Part shown: piece after piece, positions 10,366-22,372 of the stretch
Numbering within the stretch: position 1 is the stretch's first letter
Layout: each line of letters opens with the position of its first letter
Source: Argyresthia goedartella
Lineage: Eukaryota; Arthropoda; Insecta; Lepidoptera; Argyresthiidae
Length of the DNA: 64,000 bases
Reading direction: 5' to 3'
NCBI GenBank assembly: GCA_949825045.1
Contig: OX463829.1
Coordinates: 25,390,715 to 25,454,714, forward strand
Translations under genes and position numbers: made by a program
Notes under the pieces: generated by a model
What the model was told of the DNA's origin: nothing
Database searches by the model: none
The model's input: the letters and a program-made list of their open reading frames with translations, nothing else

Positions 10366-10609
10366 CACAGTAATATAATTATAATGATACATAAATAGAT
10401 GATAAGAAAATAATAATGAATTTATTGTGAATAATTTAATTTAATTTAATTTTAATTTTAGAATAACTTATTGTAATAACTTATTATAATCACATTTGCA
10501 CGTCTGTACGGCAGAATATAGAGAAACTTATTTAAGAAACATTATAAAATACCACCTGTACCTATATTCATGCAAATAAATATTACTTACTTACTTACTT
10601 ACTTACACG

Positions 10610-11018
10610 ATGTTCACGACCAAGGTGTAGACGGTTTGTACGATGATGTCTCTCAAGTTTTGGGGCTTTGGCGGGCACATACGAGCCTTTACCCTCTTCT
10701 TCGAATCATCTACGAACTGTCCGCTCACTCTCATCCTTACTGCTCGTACCTCTTCCAGTACATTTCGAGCCTGCACCGCCGTTAGTCTCGTGTTCCGTCG
10801 GACTTGAAGTTGGAGAAACGGTCATCCCTCCTTGAAGTACACCTTTTCCGGCCTTGTCCTCTCCTTCTACCTCGAGTATTCGTCAATCTGTATCGTTGGA
10901 TGCTACGATGAATCGTTGATAACGATCGACAAAGGCTTCTGGCAATCGATCTGTAGGTTTGACCATTTCTCCTCATTTGATCTGCCCTAATGATTTCTGA
11001 TGGCGTTAAATCAGGCAT
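10610..11018 (-). pseudogene. Tc1-like transposase, N-terminal half
   Basis: From 11018 down the minus strand: MPDLTPSEIIRADQMRRNGQ, then SIARSLCRSLSTIHRSIQRY, a paired-like helix-turn-helix DNA-binding domain, followed by GRRRGQGRK (the GRPR-type motif). Several frame changes follow near 10800 and 10690, with recognisable SERTVRR and KLERHHRTNRLHLGREH in different frames. The last of these is cut at 10609 by the LINE; the next residues (DWDFDDW) are at 5138. Confidence 0.8.
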
Positions 11019-11308
11019 GCTTAGATGCTCGAAAATTATCAATATGCGAAAAAACTCAAAAGCCTCAAAAAACTGCAATTCAAAGCTTTTCGAATGGAAT
11101 GCACGAACCTTCTAAAAACGGACAAGCGGTCGAAAAAAATTAATCAATGCAAATTAAAACAAAAGAATGAAAAAAATGGCAGTCGCTTAGTATTCCATTT
11201 TTAAATTAAAACCCAAATTTAAAAAAAGCTTGTTTAGCCGGCCAGATACACGCAAAAATGCGTAAATACTCCCTTTTTTCCTGTTCCGCTAATTGTGCCG
11301 GTGCGTGT

Positions 11309-12231
11309 ATTTTTGGATTGTAAAAATTCTTGGATGGCTGCTTTTCGCCTTGAGGTGGTAGGGCACAACTCCACTTTCCGTGAATGATCCGGTGCATTAT
11401 GAATATAATACCTTTCAATCACTCCTCATAAGAATCGCATTCGGGACGTCAGAAAGATGTCGAAAAACCGAATGACAGCCAGATGAGATTGCAAAATGGC
11501 GGCCGCGTGACTTTTTTTTTGCAGGTTCCTTTCATATAAGTTCAATCAATAAAAATAATCACTAGTGGCCCTGCGGGCAGTAAACCTCGCGAACAGGGAG
11601 GACCGTGAACCATTTTATAGGTATTTTAATTTTAAGTCTAGGTTTATTTAAAACTGATTGCATGGGTTTCCGCGCGCACCCAGGAGGTACCATGGTATGC
11701 TCGTTGGGCGTTATCAAGGTGCGCCCTCCCAAGCTATCGCTTCTTTTTAGGTACGCCAAGATACCTAGTGAAATAAGGTTGAGAATTCCCAGCTCCAAGA
11801 AGAAAATAGACTAAATACGATACGCAGTGATTTTGATGCAGGTATTTCCACTTTCCGGGTCCAAGATCGCAGCAGAAACGCAGAGATTTTGATACATACA
11901 GGTGTGAGGTCGTTTAGCTTCGTCAACAGTCAGTTGCTAAAGAAATGATAATGGTCACTCACGCATCGTCAAGCGTTATTAGGTCCAAAACGAGTCCAAA
12001 GCAAGCAAAAAGGTTGCATCCTTCTTTAAGCAAGCAGAAACTTCGGCCGCCATGTTGTAATTTCTGTAAACAAATTGACAACCAACCACAGACTTGAATA
12101 GTAGGGACAGGGCACGGAGCGCTTGAAAGTGTCGCTACAAAAACAGTACAAAATCGGGAAAATTGGACTGTTTGCAATCAGTCGCGCTTGGACGGTGACA
12201 GCCGATTGACATATCGGCAGCAAAAACAAAA
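11309..12231. other. Non-coding stretch left of the P-like element
   Basis: No gene is recognised. Open frames at 11562-11798 (minus) and 11605-11814 (plus) lie opposite each other and show no domain. The end of this stretch may contain the 5' region of the P-like element. Confidence 0.35.
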
Positions 12232-13070
12232 ATGGTGACCTGCGACGTAAAAAGGTGTAAATCATACCCAAATCGCAAAACACAACAGGGAGTGTCGTAT
12301 CACAAGTAAGTATTATATTCTCAATTACTATCGGCTTTAAATTGATTATCTATAAAATATTGTTCTCGAAAAAATCCTCAAACGAAAATCAACCATTCGA
12401 CTGACGTAACTTTGTAGCGACGCGCGACGCACAGTGAAACTGCCCGCTTCCTATATTTGAAAAACGATCCGATTTGGTTATTTTTCTATTCGTAATGTCA
12501 AGATTACTATTCGTAATGTCATTAGATTACTATTCGTAATGTCATTTGGTTACGGACGTCCGTCCGTAGGTCGTAGCAGCAGGTACGGAAAGTAAATTGT
12601 GTAACGGTAATAACGACTCGTAGTTGGTTAAGAAAAACGGACAGTTACTTTTACGGATGACGATCCGTTAAATATAGGAACCGGGCACTCCGCAGCCGGC
12701 GCCGCGTGTGTGATGAAACTGATGATGGAGCCCGAAGGTGGAGCTGGAACGTAACCAAGGGAAGTCTGTTACCAAACGACGCAACCCTTCAGAAATCAGA
12801 TGTCAAAGTTTGCGAAGTGATTTTTCGAAAACAAACCTTTTCAGTGGATCTTGTTTTAGGGAGTTTGCTTATTATTTTTTGTTTTATTTCAGTGTCCCTC
12901 GTGAACCCGAGCGACGCGAGATATGGCGTCGCATTTTTGCGTTGCGATGACAATTATATTTCCAAACCACACTTAAGGATTTGTTCCTTGCATTTTTCAA
13001 AGGACGACTTTACTATAACGAAAACAGGTCGTTGAAATCTAAAAAAAACTGCAATCCCTTCCCTAAAGGT
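12232..13070 (+). pseudogene. THAP zinc finger of P-like transposase, two exons, frameshifted
   Basis: The first exon, 12232-12305, reads MVTCDVKRCKSYPNRK and ends at a GTAAGT donor; its Cys pair starts the C2CH THAP finger. After an intron with a MITE, the second exon opens at 12893 after a TTTCAG acceptor: VPREPERREIWRRIF, then, after a one-base shift near 12945, RICSLHFSKDDF (the CxxxH pair), then after another shift near 13022 NRSLKSKKN. THAP domains bind the transposon ends in P-element transposases and are also found in cellular proteins. Two shifts make it non-functional as written, unless they are sequencing errors. Confidence 0.68.
12431..12702. repeat. MITE in the THAP intron
   Basis: The left end (GCCCGCTTCCTATATTTGAA, then AACGATCCG) matches the reverse complement of the right end (GATCCGTTAAATATAGGAAC, then CGGGC). 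Inside, ATTACTATTCGTAATGTCA is repeated about three times (12484-12546). It separates the two THAP exons. Confidence 0.55.
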
Positions 13071-13295
13071 ATGTATAAAACTAATCGATTATTTTATAAA
13101 GAGTGTCCCGAAACTTAACTTCAAGCGGGCACTAGATGAAATATCAACCTATATTGGGTTTGGTAAAAATAAATTGAACTAGCCAGCCTAGCTAGCTCCC
13201 TGCCGCCTAATAAAGTATTGAGTAAATAGTTAAAAGTAGGCACAATTGTACCCCGCATGGGAAATGGCGTGATGCTCCATCAACTCTCTTTGTTT

Positions 13296-13397
13296 TTATT
13301 TAATCAAAAGTTTTGTGTTGTGGCCAGTGATTGTGTGCCACAATTTTATTTAATCAAAAGTTTTGTGTTGTGGCCAGTGATTGTGTGCCACAATTTT
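13296..13397. repeat. 50-bp tandem duplication
   Basis: TAATCAAAAGTTTTGTGTTG starts at 13301 and again at 13351, and the following CCAGTGATTGTGTGCCACAA is also repeated. The two copies are identical, so the duplication is recent. Confidence 0.88.
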
Positions 13398-13736
13398 TAT
13401 GTGTATTTTTGTCACTGAAGCAGTTCAATGAAAACGCCCAGCAGAAGTCCAATTAAAGTAATACATTCATTATGATAAATTCATCTATGATAAATATATG
13501 ACAGACTTACGAATCTTTGTAATGCAAAGGATTATTTATATTTAATGACATATTTGTGTTTACAGGACGAAGACCGAATGGAAGGAGAAGAATTAAACAC
13601 TCCAAGCCAATATAAGCCAAAGCCAAGAAGTCCAATTGAAGTTAATATGCTCATTTTAATTAAACAGAACAATGTCTATTTTAAAATTACTTATATTACA
13701 CGTTAGTATTTATTATGTTCACAGGATGACAACATT

Positions 13737-14183
13737 ATGGACGTGGATATCGGTGATCTGGATTCCATCTTTGACTCCCCTAGAAAAGTGAAATTAAAAA
13801 AAACAATAACTTTACTGAAAAACAATAAAAAAAAACACATCACACAAATTAAAAGACTGCAAAGAAATATCCGCATGAAAAAAAATATGGACACTTTAAT
13901 GAGCACCATTTCAGAATTAAGACAGAAAAAGATAATCACATCAGAAATTGAGACCGCTCTAAGTGCTAATGCTGAAATAGCAGAAATTTATAGGCGACAG
14001 TTGGAGAAGACACAAAAAGGCCGTAATATATCCAAAAAAGCATGGGCGTCATCCTACCCTCCAGCCCTAAGGAAATTTGCAATGACGTTAAATTTCTATT
14101 CTCCAGCAGCATATAAATTCGTTAGGAGAAAATTTAACTTCTGTCTCCAAAACCCAAGAACACACACGAAATGGTTGGTTTAA
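13737..14183 (+). pseudogene. P-like transposase, coiled-coil and N-terminal exon
   Basis: An open frame of 148 residues. Residues 17-70 are Lys/Leu/Ile-rich and likely form the coiled coil that dimerises P-type transposases. Near the end, YPPALRKFAMTLNFYSPAAY, then KFVRRKFNF and NPRTHTKWL match the conserved block that follows the zipper in P-element and THAP9 proteins. The upstream stretch 13563-13650 may be a further exon. The frame stops at TAA where the protein would normally continue for several hundred residues. Domestication of a short THAP-zipper protein is possible, but the frameshifts in the finger argue against it. Confidence 0.65.
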
Positions 14184-14487
14184 TTTATTTTTTATTTTTT
14201 AAACAGTGGTCCATCGCATCCCGAGCCCCGATAGATTTTAAATTTGTGTTTTTTTTTTATTGTTTGAAGTTCACTAATAAAATCGTACTTAGTAAAAAAT
14301 CTAGATATGGAAATTTCGCCCACGTCTAGTTCTTCTATCATTACTAAATTTGGTACCTATGTGTTCAGATTACACTACAACAATATTGATCGAGCTGATC
14401 TGACGATGGTTCAAGCTCGAAGTGTGAGAGAGAAAAATAAGGGTGCTTACTTGTAGCCCCATTGACTTTGAGCTATAATTGATATAA

Positions 14488-14496
<9 letters not shown>

Positions 14497-14534
<38 letters not shown>
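14497..14534. repeat. (TA)n microsatellite
   Basis: Nineteen uninterrupted TA units inside the deleted part of the P-like element. Confidence 0.95.
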
Positions 14535-14538
<4 letters not shown>

Positions 14539-14929
14539 CTACTACTCTAATCTACTATTACTATATAGCTGAATTCGCCTAAAACTTTTAAAACATACTA
14601 TATTTTCTAGTTCATGCATTAACGCATGAACTGATTACAAATTCCATAAATATATGCTTAGAACAATATAATTCGGTCGGCGTCAATGTAAGATCTCTGA
14701 CATTTGATGGATGACCAACCAATATCAAAGCAGTTAACCATCTAGGTTGTAACCTAAGTAAGAATGGTGATTTAAAAACTGTAATTTAAGAACTTATGGG
14801 TTAAATTATTATTTTTTAATTTTTGGTCAAATGTTATTAAAGAATATTAAAAAAAAAAAAAAAATATTTTTAAACAAAAATTTTTAAATAAAAAATTTCA
14901 AATAAATTTTTACTCACCCTACAACCAAT

Positions 14930-15243
14930 GAAGATGTCGTGGTTCTCCTGGATGCTTGTCATATGATAATGTTTACAAACCGAAAAATCACTGAGAAATT
15001 TAATTCACATAAATCAGACACATAACGCCTAATAGCGTTGAAACGATGAAAACATTTATAGGAAAAGATACGTTTTCAGTCCTAAGCAAACATTCATTGG
15101 ATCAGCCTGCCACTGATAACCACAGGTTGCATTTGATTAGGGCTTTAATCGAAAAATATCTTAATTGTAGAATGCATTATGAATGCAAAATAGAAAATAA
15201 CGACAGAACAAGCAAACGACAAAAATTTACAAAATTAATTTAA
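14930..15243 (+). pseudogene. P-like transposase, catalytic fragment and C-terminus
   Basis: TTNEDVVVLLDACHMI (from about 14930) matches the RNase H-like block of P-type transposases containing a catalytic Asp. After stops, 15046-15243 reads DNHRLHLIRALIEKYLNCRM, the usual C-terminal helix of the family. The intervening sequence is degenerate. Confidence 0.6.
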
Positions 15244-15432
15244 TTTGAAGGGCAGTAATAAGCTATTAGAGCAATTTTTCATTCTAAGGTCATTTTTTTA
15301 ATTCAAAATTTAACCGTAGATAAAGACAAATATATACATCTATCTGATCTGATCAATAAATTAAAAGTAAAAAAAACATTTTAAACAAATTTTATATTAA
15401 TTAAGTTAAATTATAAATAAGTAAAGTATTAA

Positions 15433-15467
15433 AGATTGACGCATTATTATAAATAATGCGTCAATCT
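15433..15467. repeat. Perfect hairpin, 16-bp arms
   Basis: AGATTGACGCATTATT and its exact reverse complement are separated by ATA. No nearby gene makes sense of it as a terminator. Confidence 0.85.
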
Positions 15468-16159
15468 AGTTCATTACACAATTTATATGATATAAAATAT
15501 TATTGCAAGATTTACTAGTTTGTGTGAAATATGTGCCTACCTAGGTACTTACCTACCTAGTTAAATCTAGACAAGTAAATCTCGCAACAAGCTTTATATT
15601 ATATCAGGAGTAAAAACTATTTATGGCTCGGGTGAGTGCATTGAAACCCTCGCTCCCTCTGGATTCAAAAAATACCCCGATATAATCGTCCATAAAATAG
15701 TTCTTTAACACTCTCTTGGTCAACATTATATTATTACTTTTGATTCTAGTCATTGCTATCATCCATGTAAACATATTACGTATTTTTGCCTTTCTGTAAC
15801 TTTAGGGTGTTTACGATCAGTCGTTTTGGGTGATGGGTGTAATATTGTGTATAATATTGTGTGGACTAAACTATCAGATGACAGATTTCGTTGGCTCGTT
15901 TTCATATAATAAAGATGACTTTTGAACCACGAGCAGGGAGGACTAAGTAATAATAATAAGTCGTAAGTGTTTTTCTTTTAAGTTTGATATTTGGTGAATT
16001 ATTTTTTGTTTTAATGAGGGTATATACTTAAGGGTTTAGTTACAAATAAATGTGTAATATATAATAAATTGTACAAATGAAAGCCATGTTTTATTTAAAT
16101 TATTCCATAGATAATAATTTTATTGTCACAATAATACCTACTATAATGGTATACCTGGT
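15468..16159. other. AT-rich non-coding stretch
   Basis: Nothing recognised. It lies in the proposed last CoREST intron. Confidence 0.3.
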
Positions 16160-16440
16160 ATGGAACCGCTGGATTTCAGACTCCATTTTGCGTGAAATAG
16201 TGCTAGCCCGTCGCCGCAACAGAATAATATAAGGATAAATAATCTAACCGGATGTCCTAACGGTGATGGAAAACATCGTGAGGAAATCTTCATTGCTCCG
16301 GCTTCATTACATTAGCTGCGGCGATGGGCTTGCCCAGGAGTATTAAATCACTAGCTAAGAGGGCACAGACCGGCACAGTTAGTGCCTCTGCCAGCCCGTA
16401 TGGGAAAAGGCGTGACGCTATGTTACGCGTGTAATGTATT
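16160..16440. repeat. Lepidoptera-type interspersed repeat
   Basis: The text resembles a common moth and butterfly repeat, with phrases such as ATAGTGCTAGCCCGTCGCCG, GTGCCTCTGCCAGCCCGTAT and GGGAAAAGGCGTGACG. A related end (GCATGGGAAATGGCGTGATG) occurs near 13255-13275. It is recalled by pattern, without a database check. Confidence 0.5.
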
Positions 16441-16914
16441 GCTAAATACTCTTTTTTATACACGATGACTTAATCAGTGATATCAGGTACCAATTTTCAT
16501 AACTTTTTCTATGATTAGGTATTTTATTACTTATAAATCAAAATCAAGATCTTAAATTCCAAGTCACGCTACTAATGTGTATCTGTGAGCTTACACCCTC
16601 TTTCATAATTTAACGGCAAAGACAAAAATTAAAATGCCTATTTAATTATGTTTCAACTTTTTATTAATTAAACATGAGGTAATTGCGTGAGACCTCGCCC
16701 CTTAAGTAAAATTTTAGCTAGAAATATTTTATTTCTACTACTAATCACCGATTAAAAGTCACCGGGTATTTGAGAGTTATCCGTAGATCAACTTTCCTAA
16801 TATTAACTTCTCTTGAGAAGTTATTATAATAGGTCTGAAAATTGAAATAGGTAATTTTGTGTTTTCTTTACGTTTTAAGACCTGGAGAATCATTTGCAAT
16901 CATTTTTAGAGTGA

Positions 16915-16916
<2 letters not shown>

Positions 16917-16949
<33 letters not shown>
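16917..16949. repeat. (TG)n microsatellite
   Basis: About sixteen TG units followed by ACGTACGTATGTACGT. The minus-strand frame at 16906-17157 is only its translation plus flanking repeat. Confidence 0.95.
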
Positions 16950-16952
<3 letters not shown>

Positions 16953-19139
16953 TACGTATGTACGTGATCAAAATTATGGAATTCGTTTTCTCAATAACTA
17001 CTGGACCGAATCGCTTTGATGACCATATCAATCGATACGCCACGTCATGACTTAGATCTGAAAGGAGTCTAGAAAAAATCGGTCCAGCGGTTCGTTTTTT
17101 ATTTGTAAAAAACTGACTTTTTTGAACACGCAACGTTAATTTTGTATGTAATTCCAAGTATTGAGGGGTAGATGTGGGTTTTTGAGGGTGCTGGTTTCGA
17201 ATCTTTCATCAGTTTTTTAAAATTCAAAATGGCGGACCCACTATGACGTCATCTTTTTCGTGAAAATTAAAAAAAAGAATTCTTCTCAAGAGAAGTTGCT
17301 TGTACGGTACTTGCTGCCGAACCGATTTTTGTGTCTATACACCACAAATCGGAACGTGACCGACCGTGACGCCGCCGTTACAATTTTTCGTACTGTCTTG
17401 GTTCCGACGAATTCCGACAGGGGCGCTATTTTTCTTAGCCTCAAAATGGTAAGAAATTTAGTACGGGAAGGCCTATCCTTAGTATTTATATCGATGCAAC
17501 CAACTAAGAAAATAAACGAAAAATATAACTATCGAAATTCCTTGTTTTCTCATTTTTCTGACACCCCCGGCACTTTTACGAAAATTTCAATACAAATAAC
17601 AGGGAAATCGGTCCAGCCGCTCTCGAGTTTAGTATGTTTAAGAAAAGTATGAAACTGGGTAGAAGTTTAATTTTTTCCCCTCTTTCCTCAAAAAAGTGAT
17701 GAAAAACATTTTATGTGCCTGAGTTAACTTACGTACCTACATCAAATGAAATCGTATCTATTTAAATTTTAGTCTCGATTGTTTTGTGGAATTAATGATC
17801 ATATGATCTTAACTCACATTAAGTTAACAACATTTTATACAGTCTTCTTATGAAATTATATTTGTATGTAATTATTAATGTTTTATAGTAGAATTTACGT
17901 ACATAGTATGCGGTACACCGACCAATCGATTAAATCGAAAACATGAGTAATTTGATAGTGTGTGGCCCTCTTTAGAGCGTTTCCGTTAGACTTTCGCCAC
18001 GCCATTTTGTTTGGGAGGCTTATTACAAGTTGTCAATGTCATTCGGCATCTGGCGTCCTGATTGGTCGAATGGTTCCTATTCCTCGCTCGTGGCGATTTC
18101 CACTGCTTTTTGTTAATCTTTTGTTGTCTGTTGAACCGTTGTTTCTTTTTGTAATTGTGTTAAGTTTGTGCTCTCTGCGTGATTTCTGAGTTTACACACG
18201 TAAAATGGAACCTCAGCCAGGTCCATCACACATGAAATAGAAGCGCCGCCGCCGAAGAAACGTCCTGTTGGCTGTTCTGTAAAACTGTCAAGTATCAACA
18301 GTTTTCCTGTCAGTCTATAACGCAGATGTTAGTCGGAACCAAAGCAAATATTTATATTATAGTTTTATAATCGGAAACAAACTGCCACAAGTACAACCAT
18401 TCCAAAACTGTGAGCAAGTGACGTCACGACGAGTGTTATTTTAAAAATATTTAAGAAATATTCAAATATTAATACAAATATTAATAAATTTATTAAAATA
18501 GGCTAAAATTTCATATAATTAAATATGTAGTAGGTATTTTATTAGATGGCCCATTTCAGAATTGCAGCGGCGCTATTGAATTCATTTAGATCACCAGTCA
18601 CTGACCACAGACTTGCTCATGAAATTTTAGACATAGTCAACTATCTATTTTAAAAAGTTACTTTTTGAGGTGGCCGCGGACTTTTTTTTTGCTACTTATT
18701 TGCTCGTTGTCCTTTACGGCTTTCACGTTGTTTCGTTGACTTGTGCTATAAGAGCTTGCTTATATGTATATTTTATTATTTTATGTTAACAGGAAAGACC
18801 CTATTGGATTTTGATGCGGTATAAACGGTTGATGTATCTTTGTATTATTGCGTTGACCTATAAATTTCATTGTTACACAGCTTTAACATTTTGACTGCTC
18901 CAGTCGCCACTGGCCGACAACTGAAAGACGCGCCACTTAATATAACCGAACAAAATTCCTATACAAATCCGCGGCTTCAACGCTGTGAGCTCCCATCTCA
19001 TGAGTCGCCCACGAGAGTTCAGCTTCAGAGCAGGAGCACGTTCGCTTTGCTCCAGCGCGCGTAATCACAAAATTTGTGTGTGGACTGTGTAAAAGTGAAA
19101 CTATCTAAGAAATTTTCAGTGATGTTACTATGTAACCAG
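16950..19139. other. Non-coding stretch with repeat-like text
   Basis: Open frames at 17260-17652 and 17962-18189 have no recognisable domain, and their codon use looks random. Phrases such as AAATCGGTCCAGC (17078 and 17607) recur and suggest old mobile-element sequence. Confidence 0.35.
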
Positions 19140-21003
19140 TAGAAGTCAAAATAAATGGTGGCAGGACAAAGCTCGCCAAATGCAATGGCTCGCGGACAAT
19201 AACCAGCTAGAAGAATTCTACGGTGAGGTTCGAAAACTGATAGGTATGACTACTCTTGCAAAAATGTCACTTAAGCCTGCAAATGGCGAAGGCCTTCTTA
19301 AAAGCAAGGAAGAAGTACTTAAACTATGGGCGAACACTTCAACACTCTGCTGACTGTGGACCTGGAACACATCTACTCGATCCCTCAACTCCCCATATCT
19401 AGCGAGCTGGATGAGCCGTGTTACGAGGCGAGGTTGTTCTTGCAATAAAGCAACAACATAACAAACGTGCGGTTGGCGCTGACTTCATACCGGGAGAACT
19501 GCTTAGATACGGCAGTGAGGAACTACTTTCGGCAATATGGGAGCATTTTGATCGTATGTGGGAAAAAAGAACAGGTCCCGTCTACTTTTAAAGTATCAAA
19601 CATAAGGGCTCTCCATAAGGGCAAGGGCGACCGTTCTGATTGTGGTTGCTATCGCGGTATTTCGCTTTTATCAGTCCCTGGAAAAGTCTTCGCCAGAGTA
19701 CTCCTAAACCGCCTGATGAAACTATCAAAAGGCCTGCTACATGATACCCAGTTCGGCTTCCGACCTAATCGAGGCACAGCTGAGGCTGTCTTCTCAGTGC
19801 GTCAACTGCAAAAGAAAAGCAGAGAGCAGGGCCGTCCCATGTACCTGTGTTTTATTGACCTTGAGAAGGCTTTTGACAGCGTCCCACGAGAAGCCCTCTG
19901 GACGGTGCTCGGAAAGATGAGGTGCACAGAGAGATTTGTGAGACTTCTCAGACTCCTCCACGACGACATGCAATGCTGAGTTGCTATTATCGATGAACAA
20001 TCAAGAGATTTCCCCGTTGCGTGTGGGGTCAAACAAGGCTGCGTTCTCGCGCCTACATTGTTCGCGTTGTACTTTGCGGTCGTAGGCCGGGAGGTTATAC
20101 AAGCCTCTCCAGAAGGTGTCCGCATCCGTTTCCGCACCGATGGCAGTCTTTTCAACCTGGCGAGACTAAAAGCCCGCACAAAAGTCTCACACGAGGTGGT
20201 CACTGAGATAATCTATGCGGATGAACTATGCTTTATGACAGAATTCCCAGAAAGCCTGCAACACCTCATGTCCGATCTCCACAAGTCTTGCCGTAAATTC
20301 GGCCTGAAATTCAGTGTCAAAAAGACGGAGGTGATGTCTCTAGATATCGACTGTCACGAGCCGCTGAACATCAAACTTGGCGAGGACGAGCTGAAGCAGG
20401 TCGATAAGCGACCTTGATTCAGAGACCAACAGCAGGATCGGAGCTGCAGCTGCAGCATTCGGTAAGCTGGATACCAAGGTCTTCTGTTCACACGACATAA
20501 AGATTGGTACGAAGATCTCAGTGTACATGGCGATCGTCCTGCTTAATCTCCTGTATGCTGCGGACACTTGGACAGTGTACCGCCGTCACATCCGCATGCT
20601 AGATCGTTTCCACCCCAGATGTCTTCTCAAGATAACGATTATCAGATGGTCTGATCGCGTGCGGAACACTGAAGTACTGCGATGGCAATGAGGCCTACAT
20701 CATGCGGCGACTGCTTCGGTGGTTGGATGGAAGAGCAGAGGGTCGCGAAGCACATCTTCTACTCAGAACTTGAGGACGGCAAGCGCACGCGTGGCGGACA
20801 ACTCCTCAGGTACAAAGATGTGTTGAAGCGGCACATGAAGTGGTGCGGCATAGAGCCTTCCCAGTGGGAGAAGCAAGCCGCCCTCAGATCCGAGTGGAGG
20901 GCTTTGGTTAAAACCAAAGTCCGTGATTTTGAAATCCACCGGCGCGCCGAGCTCGACACCAAGCGCGATGGGTTAAGTCCGACCACCTGCGCTAACTCAG
21001 TAT
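19140..21003 (+). pseudogene. Decayed LINE reverse transcriptase
   Basis: The plus strand encodes a reverse transcriptase in several frames: NKWWQDKARQMQWLADNN (19150), FKVSNIRALHKGKGDRSDCG, CYRGISLLSVPGKVFARVLL (19590-19700), TQFGFRPNRGT, LCFIDLEKAFDSVPREAL (19850), CGVKQGCVLAPTLFALYF (20020-20070), then IIYADELCF (20207) where YADD is expected, and a C-terminal part to 21003. Stops at 19977 and 20415 and further frameshifts break it. The active site is already altered (YADE). The clade is uncertain; the GDxSDxxxYRGISLL pattern would fit an RTE-type element. Confidence 0.8.
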
Positions 21004-22329
21004 GATTATATTAATGGTGTGCTCACATTCCCGCAATGCGGAGGATCTTCACAAGGAAGATTGGTTACACAAGCCACACGAGCGAGTTCAAAGCTCATGA
21101 AGCGGTCGCCGTGACCACTTATTATTCCACTTACTATATAGTCATATACATGTAAATAGTTTCCCCTTTTTGTTTGTTTTAGGAAAAATGGGGAAACGGA
21201 AATCCCACGAGGTATAACAGACGAAGAAATTGTAAAAGAAGAAGGTAACTCATTCAAGCAACGAGTAAAGAGTTGTCGTTTGTACATACCAACCTTAGTC
21301 TTCGGTTGACAGTTTTTGTATAAATGAGAGGGAGAGATCACTTATTTATCTTTCATAGTGTTGCAATTTACTTAAATACCAATTTATGATCGGTCCTTAT
21401 GTATTCCAAATTTCCAATCCAACGACCGACGTTACTTATTCCGTTACGTTGATTTCCTGACATAAGCAAGAAAACTATAAGTATTATTGTGTAATACTTT
21501 TTATGTTGATTGTTGTGATACATTGTGCCTTATGAATATTAAATAAATAAATAGGTATGCATTTAATTATTAATTATATTGTTCGTTCGTTAGAATGAAC
21601 CCTTTCTTGCAACCCATGTTAGTTGATGAATTGTATTTTTCAATTAAAAATTAAAATTATCAATTTTCCAAAAATTACAGAGTAAACTATCATTAGTACA
21701 GCTTCTCCCAAGCTAGGCCTAACCTGTATCGTGGGTGCCACTAGGCAGATTAACAAATTATATTCAGACAGATGTTTCCGTTCTTAAAAAACCAACAAAA
21801 ATGTTGATGTTCAAACATTTACTGTAGAAAACAAGATATGAGAGTAGTTTATACTAGTAGATATAAAAATAGCTAAAAAGGAGAAAAGAAGAAAAATATA
21901 CCTACTAATATATAGGTACAAAATATTGAATAATATTTGTATACCGAAAATAATTATACCTATGTATAAAAATAGAAAAGACATTACATATAACAGTTCA
22001 CTCCTATAATCATTTCAGCGTCATACTTTTTATTCAGCCAGGTGACCATTTTATGTTTTGCTTTCCCTATTCCATTTGCCTTTGTATTTATATAGGTATA
22101 TGTAGATTGTGTATGATTTTACAAAAAATACTCCTAATTATTTTTAGAAATCAAAAACGAATAACGCATTTCTTAAATATAGGTACTAAACCGGTTTAGA
22201 GTAGTTGTGTTAGTAGTCACTTCAGATCACTTTTGTACCAGATACGGAGTCTCGTCTCGATCACTTCAGTGCTAAGTCGGAGTTAGCGCTCTGTGCGGTG
22301 TGTATGTGTGCGTGAGCGCGCCGCTAGTA
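21004..22329. other. AT-rich non-coding stretch
   Basis: The first 60 bases may be the 3' end of the preceding LINE. No genes or clear repeats are seen in the rest. Confidence 0.35.
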
Positions 22330-22368
22330 GTGTGAGTAACGCTCTAATCATTAGAGTGTTACTCACAC
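22330..22368. repeat. Short near-perfect hairpin
   Basis: GTGTGAGTAACGCTCTAA pairs with TTAGAGTGTTACTCACAC around TCA, with one mismatch. It lies 4 bp from the larger hairpin at 22373-22478. Confidence 0.85.
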
Positions 22369-22372
22369 AACA

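Larger units (their letters stand above)
5139..10605 (+). mobile_element. Apparently full-length CR1/L2-like non-LTR retrotransposon (LINE)
   Basis: The element is 5467 bp, with about 825 bp of 5' leader, two overlapping intact ORFs, about 240 bp of 3' UTR and a tail of TTAC repeats (about 10583-10605) instead of poly-A. CR1/L2-group LINEs characteristically end in short tandem repeats. It is flanked by CACG at 5135-5138 and 10606-10609, and the disrupted Tc1-like transposase resumes on both sides. The 5' junction also has a 10-bp duplication of neighbouring target sequence (AGTCCCAATC at 5126-5135 and 5139-5148). It lies antisense to CoREST, within the proposed last intron. Intact ORFs suggest a recent insertion. 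Confidence 0.88.
4346..11308 (-). mobile_element. Tc1-like transposon, split by a LINE insertion
   Basis: Matching terminal inverted repeats lie at about 4346-4385 and, inverted, 11270-11308; the shared core is ACCGGCACAATTAGCGGAAC. Between them, transposase sequence lies on the minus strand in two pieces (10610-11018 and 4615-5138). The gap is exactly filled by the LINE at 5139-10605. Removing the LINE rejoins the pieces at a TSD-like CACG. Without the LINE the element is about 1.5 kb, normal for the Tc1 family. Frameshifts in both pieces and loss of the central catalytic region show it was probably dead. Confidence 0.85.
12232..15243 (+). mobile_element. Internally deleted P-like (THAP) DNA transposon
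   Basis: Pieces of one P-element/THAP9-type transposase lie in order on the plus strand: a THAP finger in two exons (12232-12305, 12893-13070), a coiled-coil and N-terminal transposase exon (13737-14183), a piece with a VVVLLDACHM block (14930-15000) and a C-terminal piece (15046-15243). Between 14184 and 14920, where the rest of the catalytic core should be, there is only AT-rich sequence with a TA microsatellite. Terminal inverted repeats and an 8-bp target duplication were not identified. Frameshifts in the THAP region indicate decay. Confidence 0.72.

Noticed and set aside
17260..17652. 130-residue plus-strand ORF
   Set aside because: No domain, random-looking composition, and its DNA contains dispersed repeat phrases.
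19802..20203. 133-residue minus-strand ORF
   Set aside because: Antisense to the LINE reverse transcriptase.
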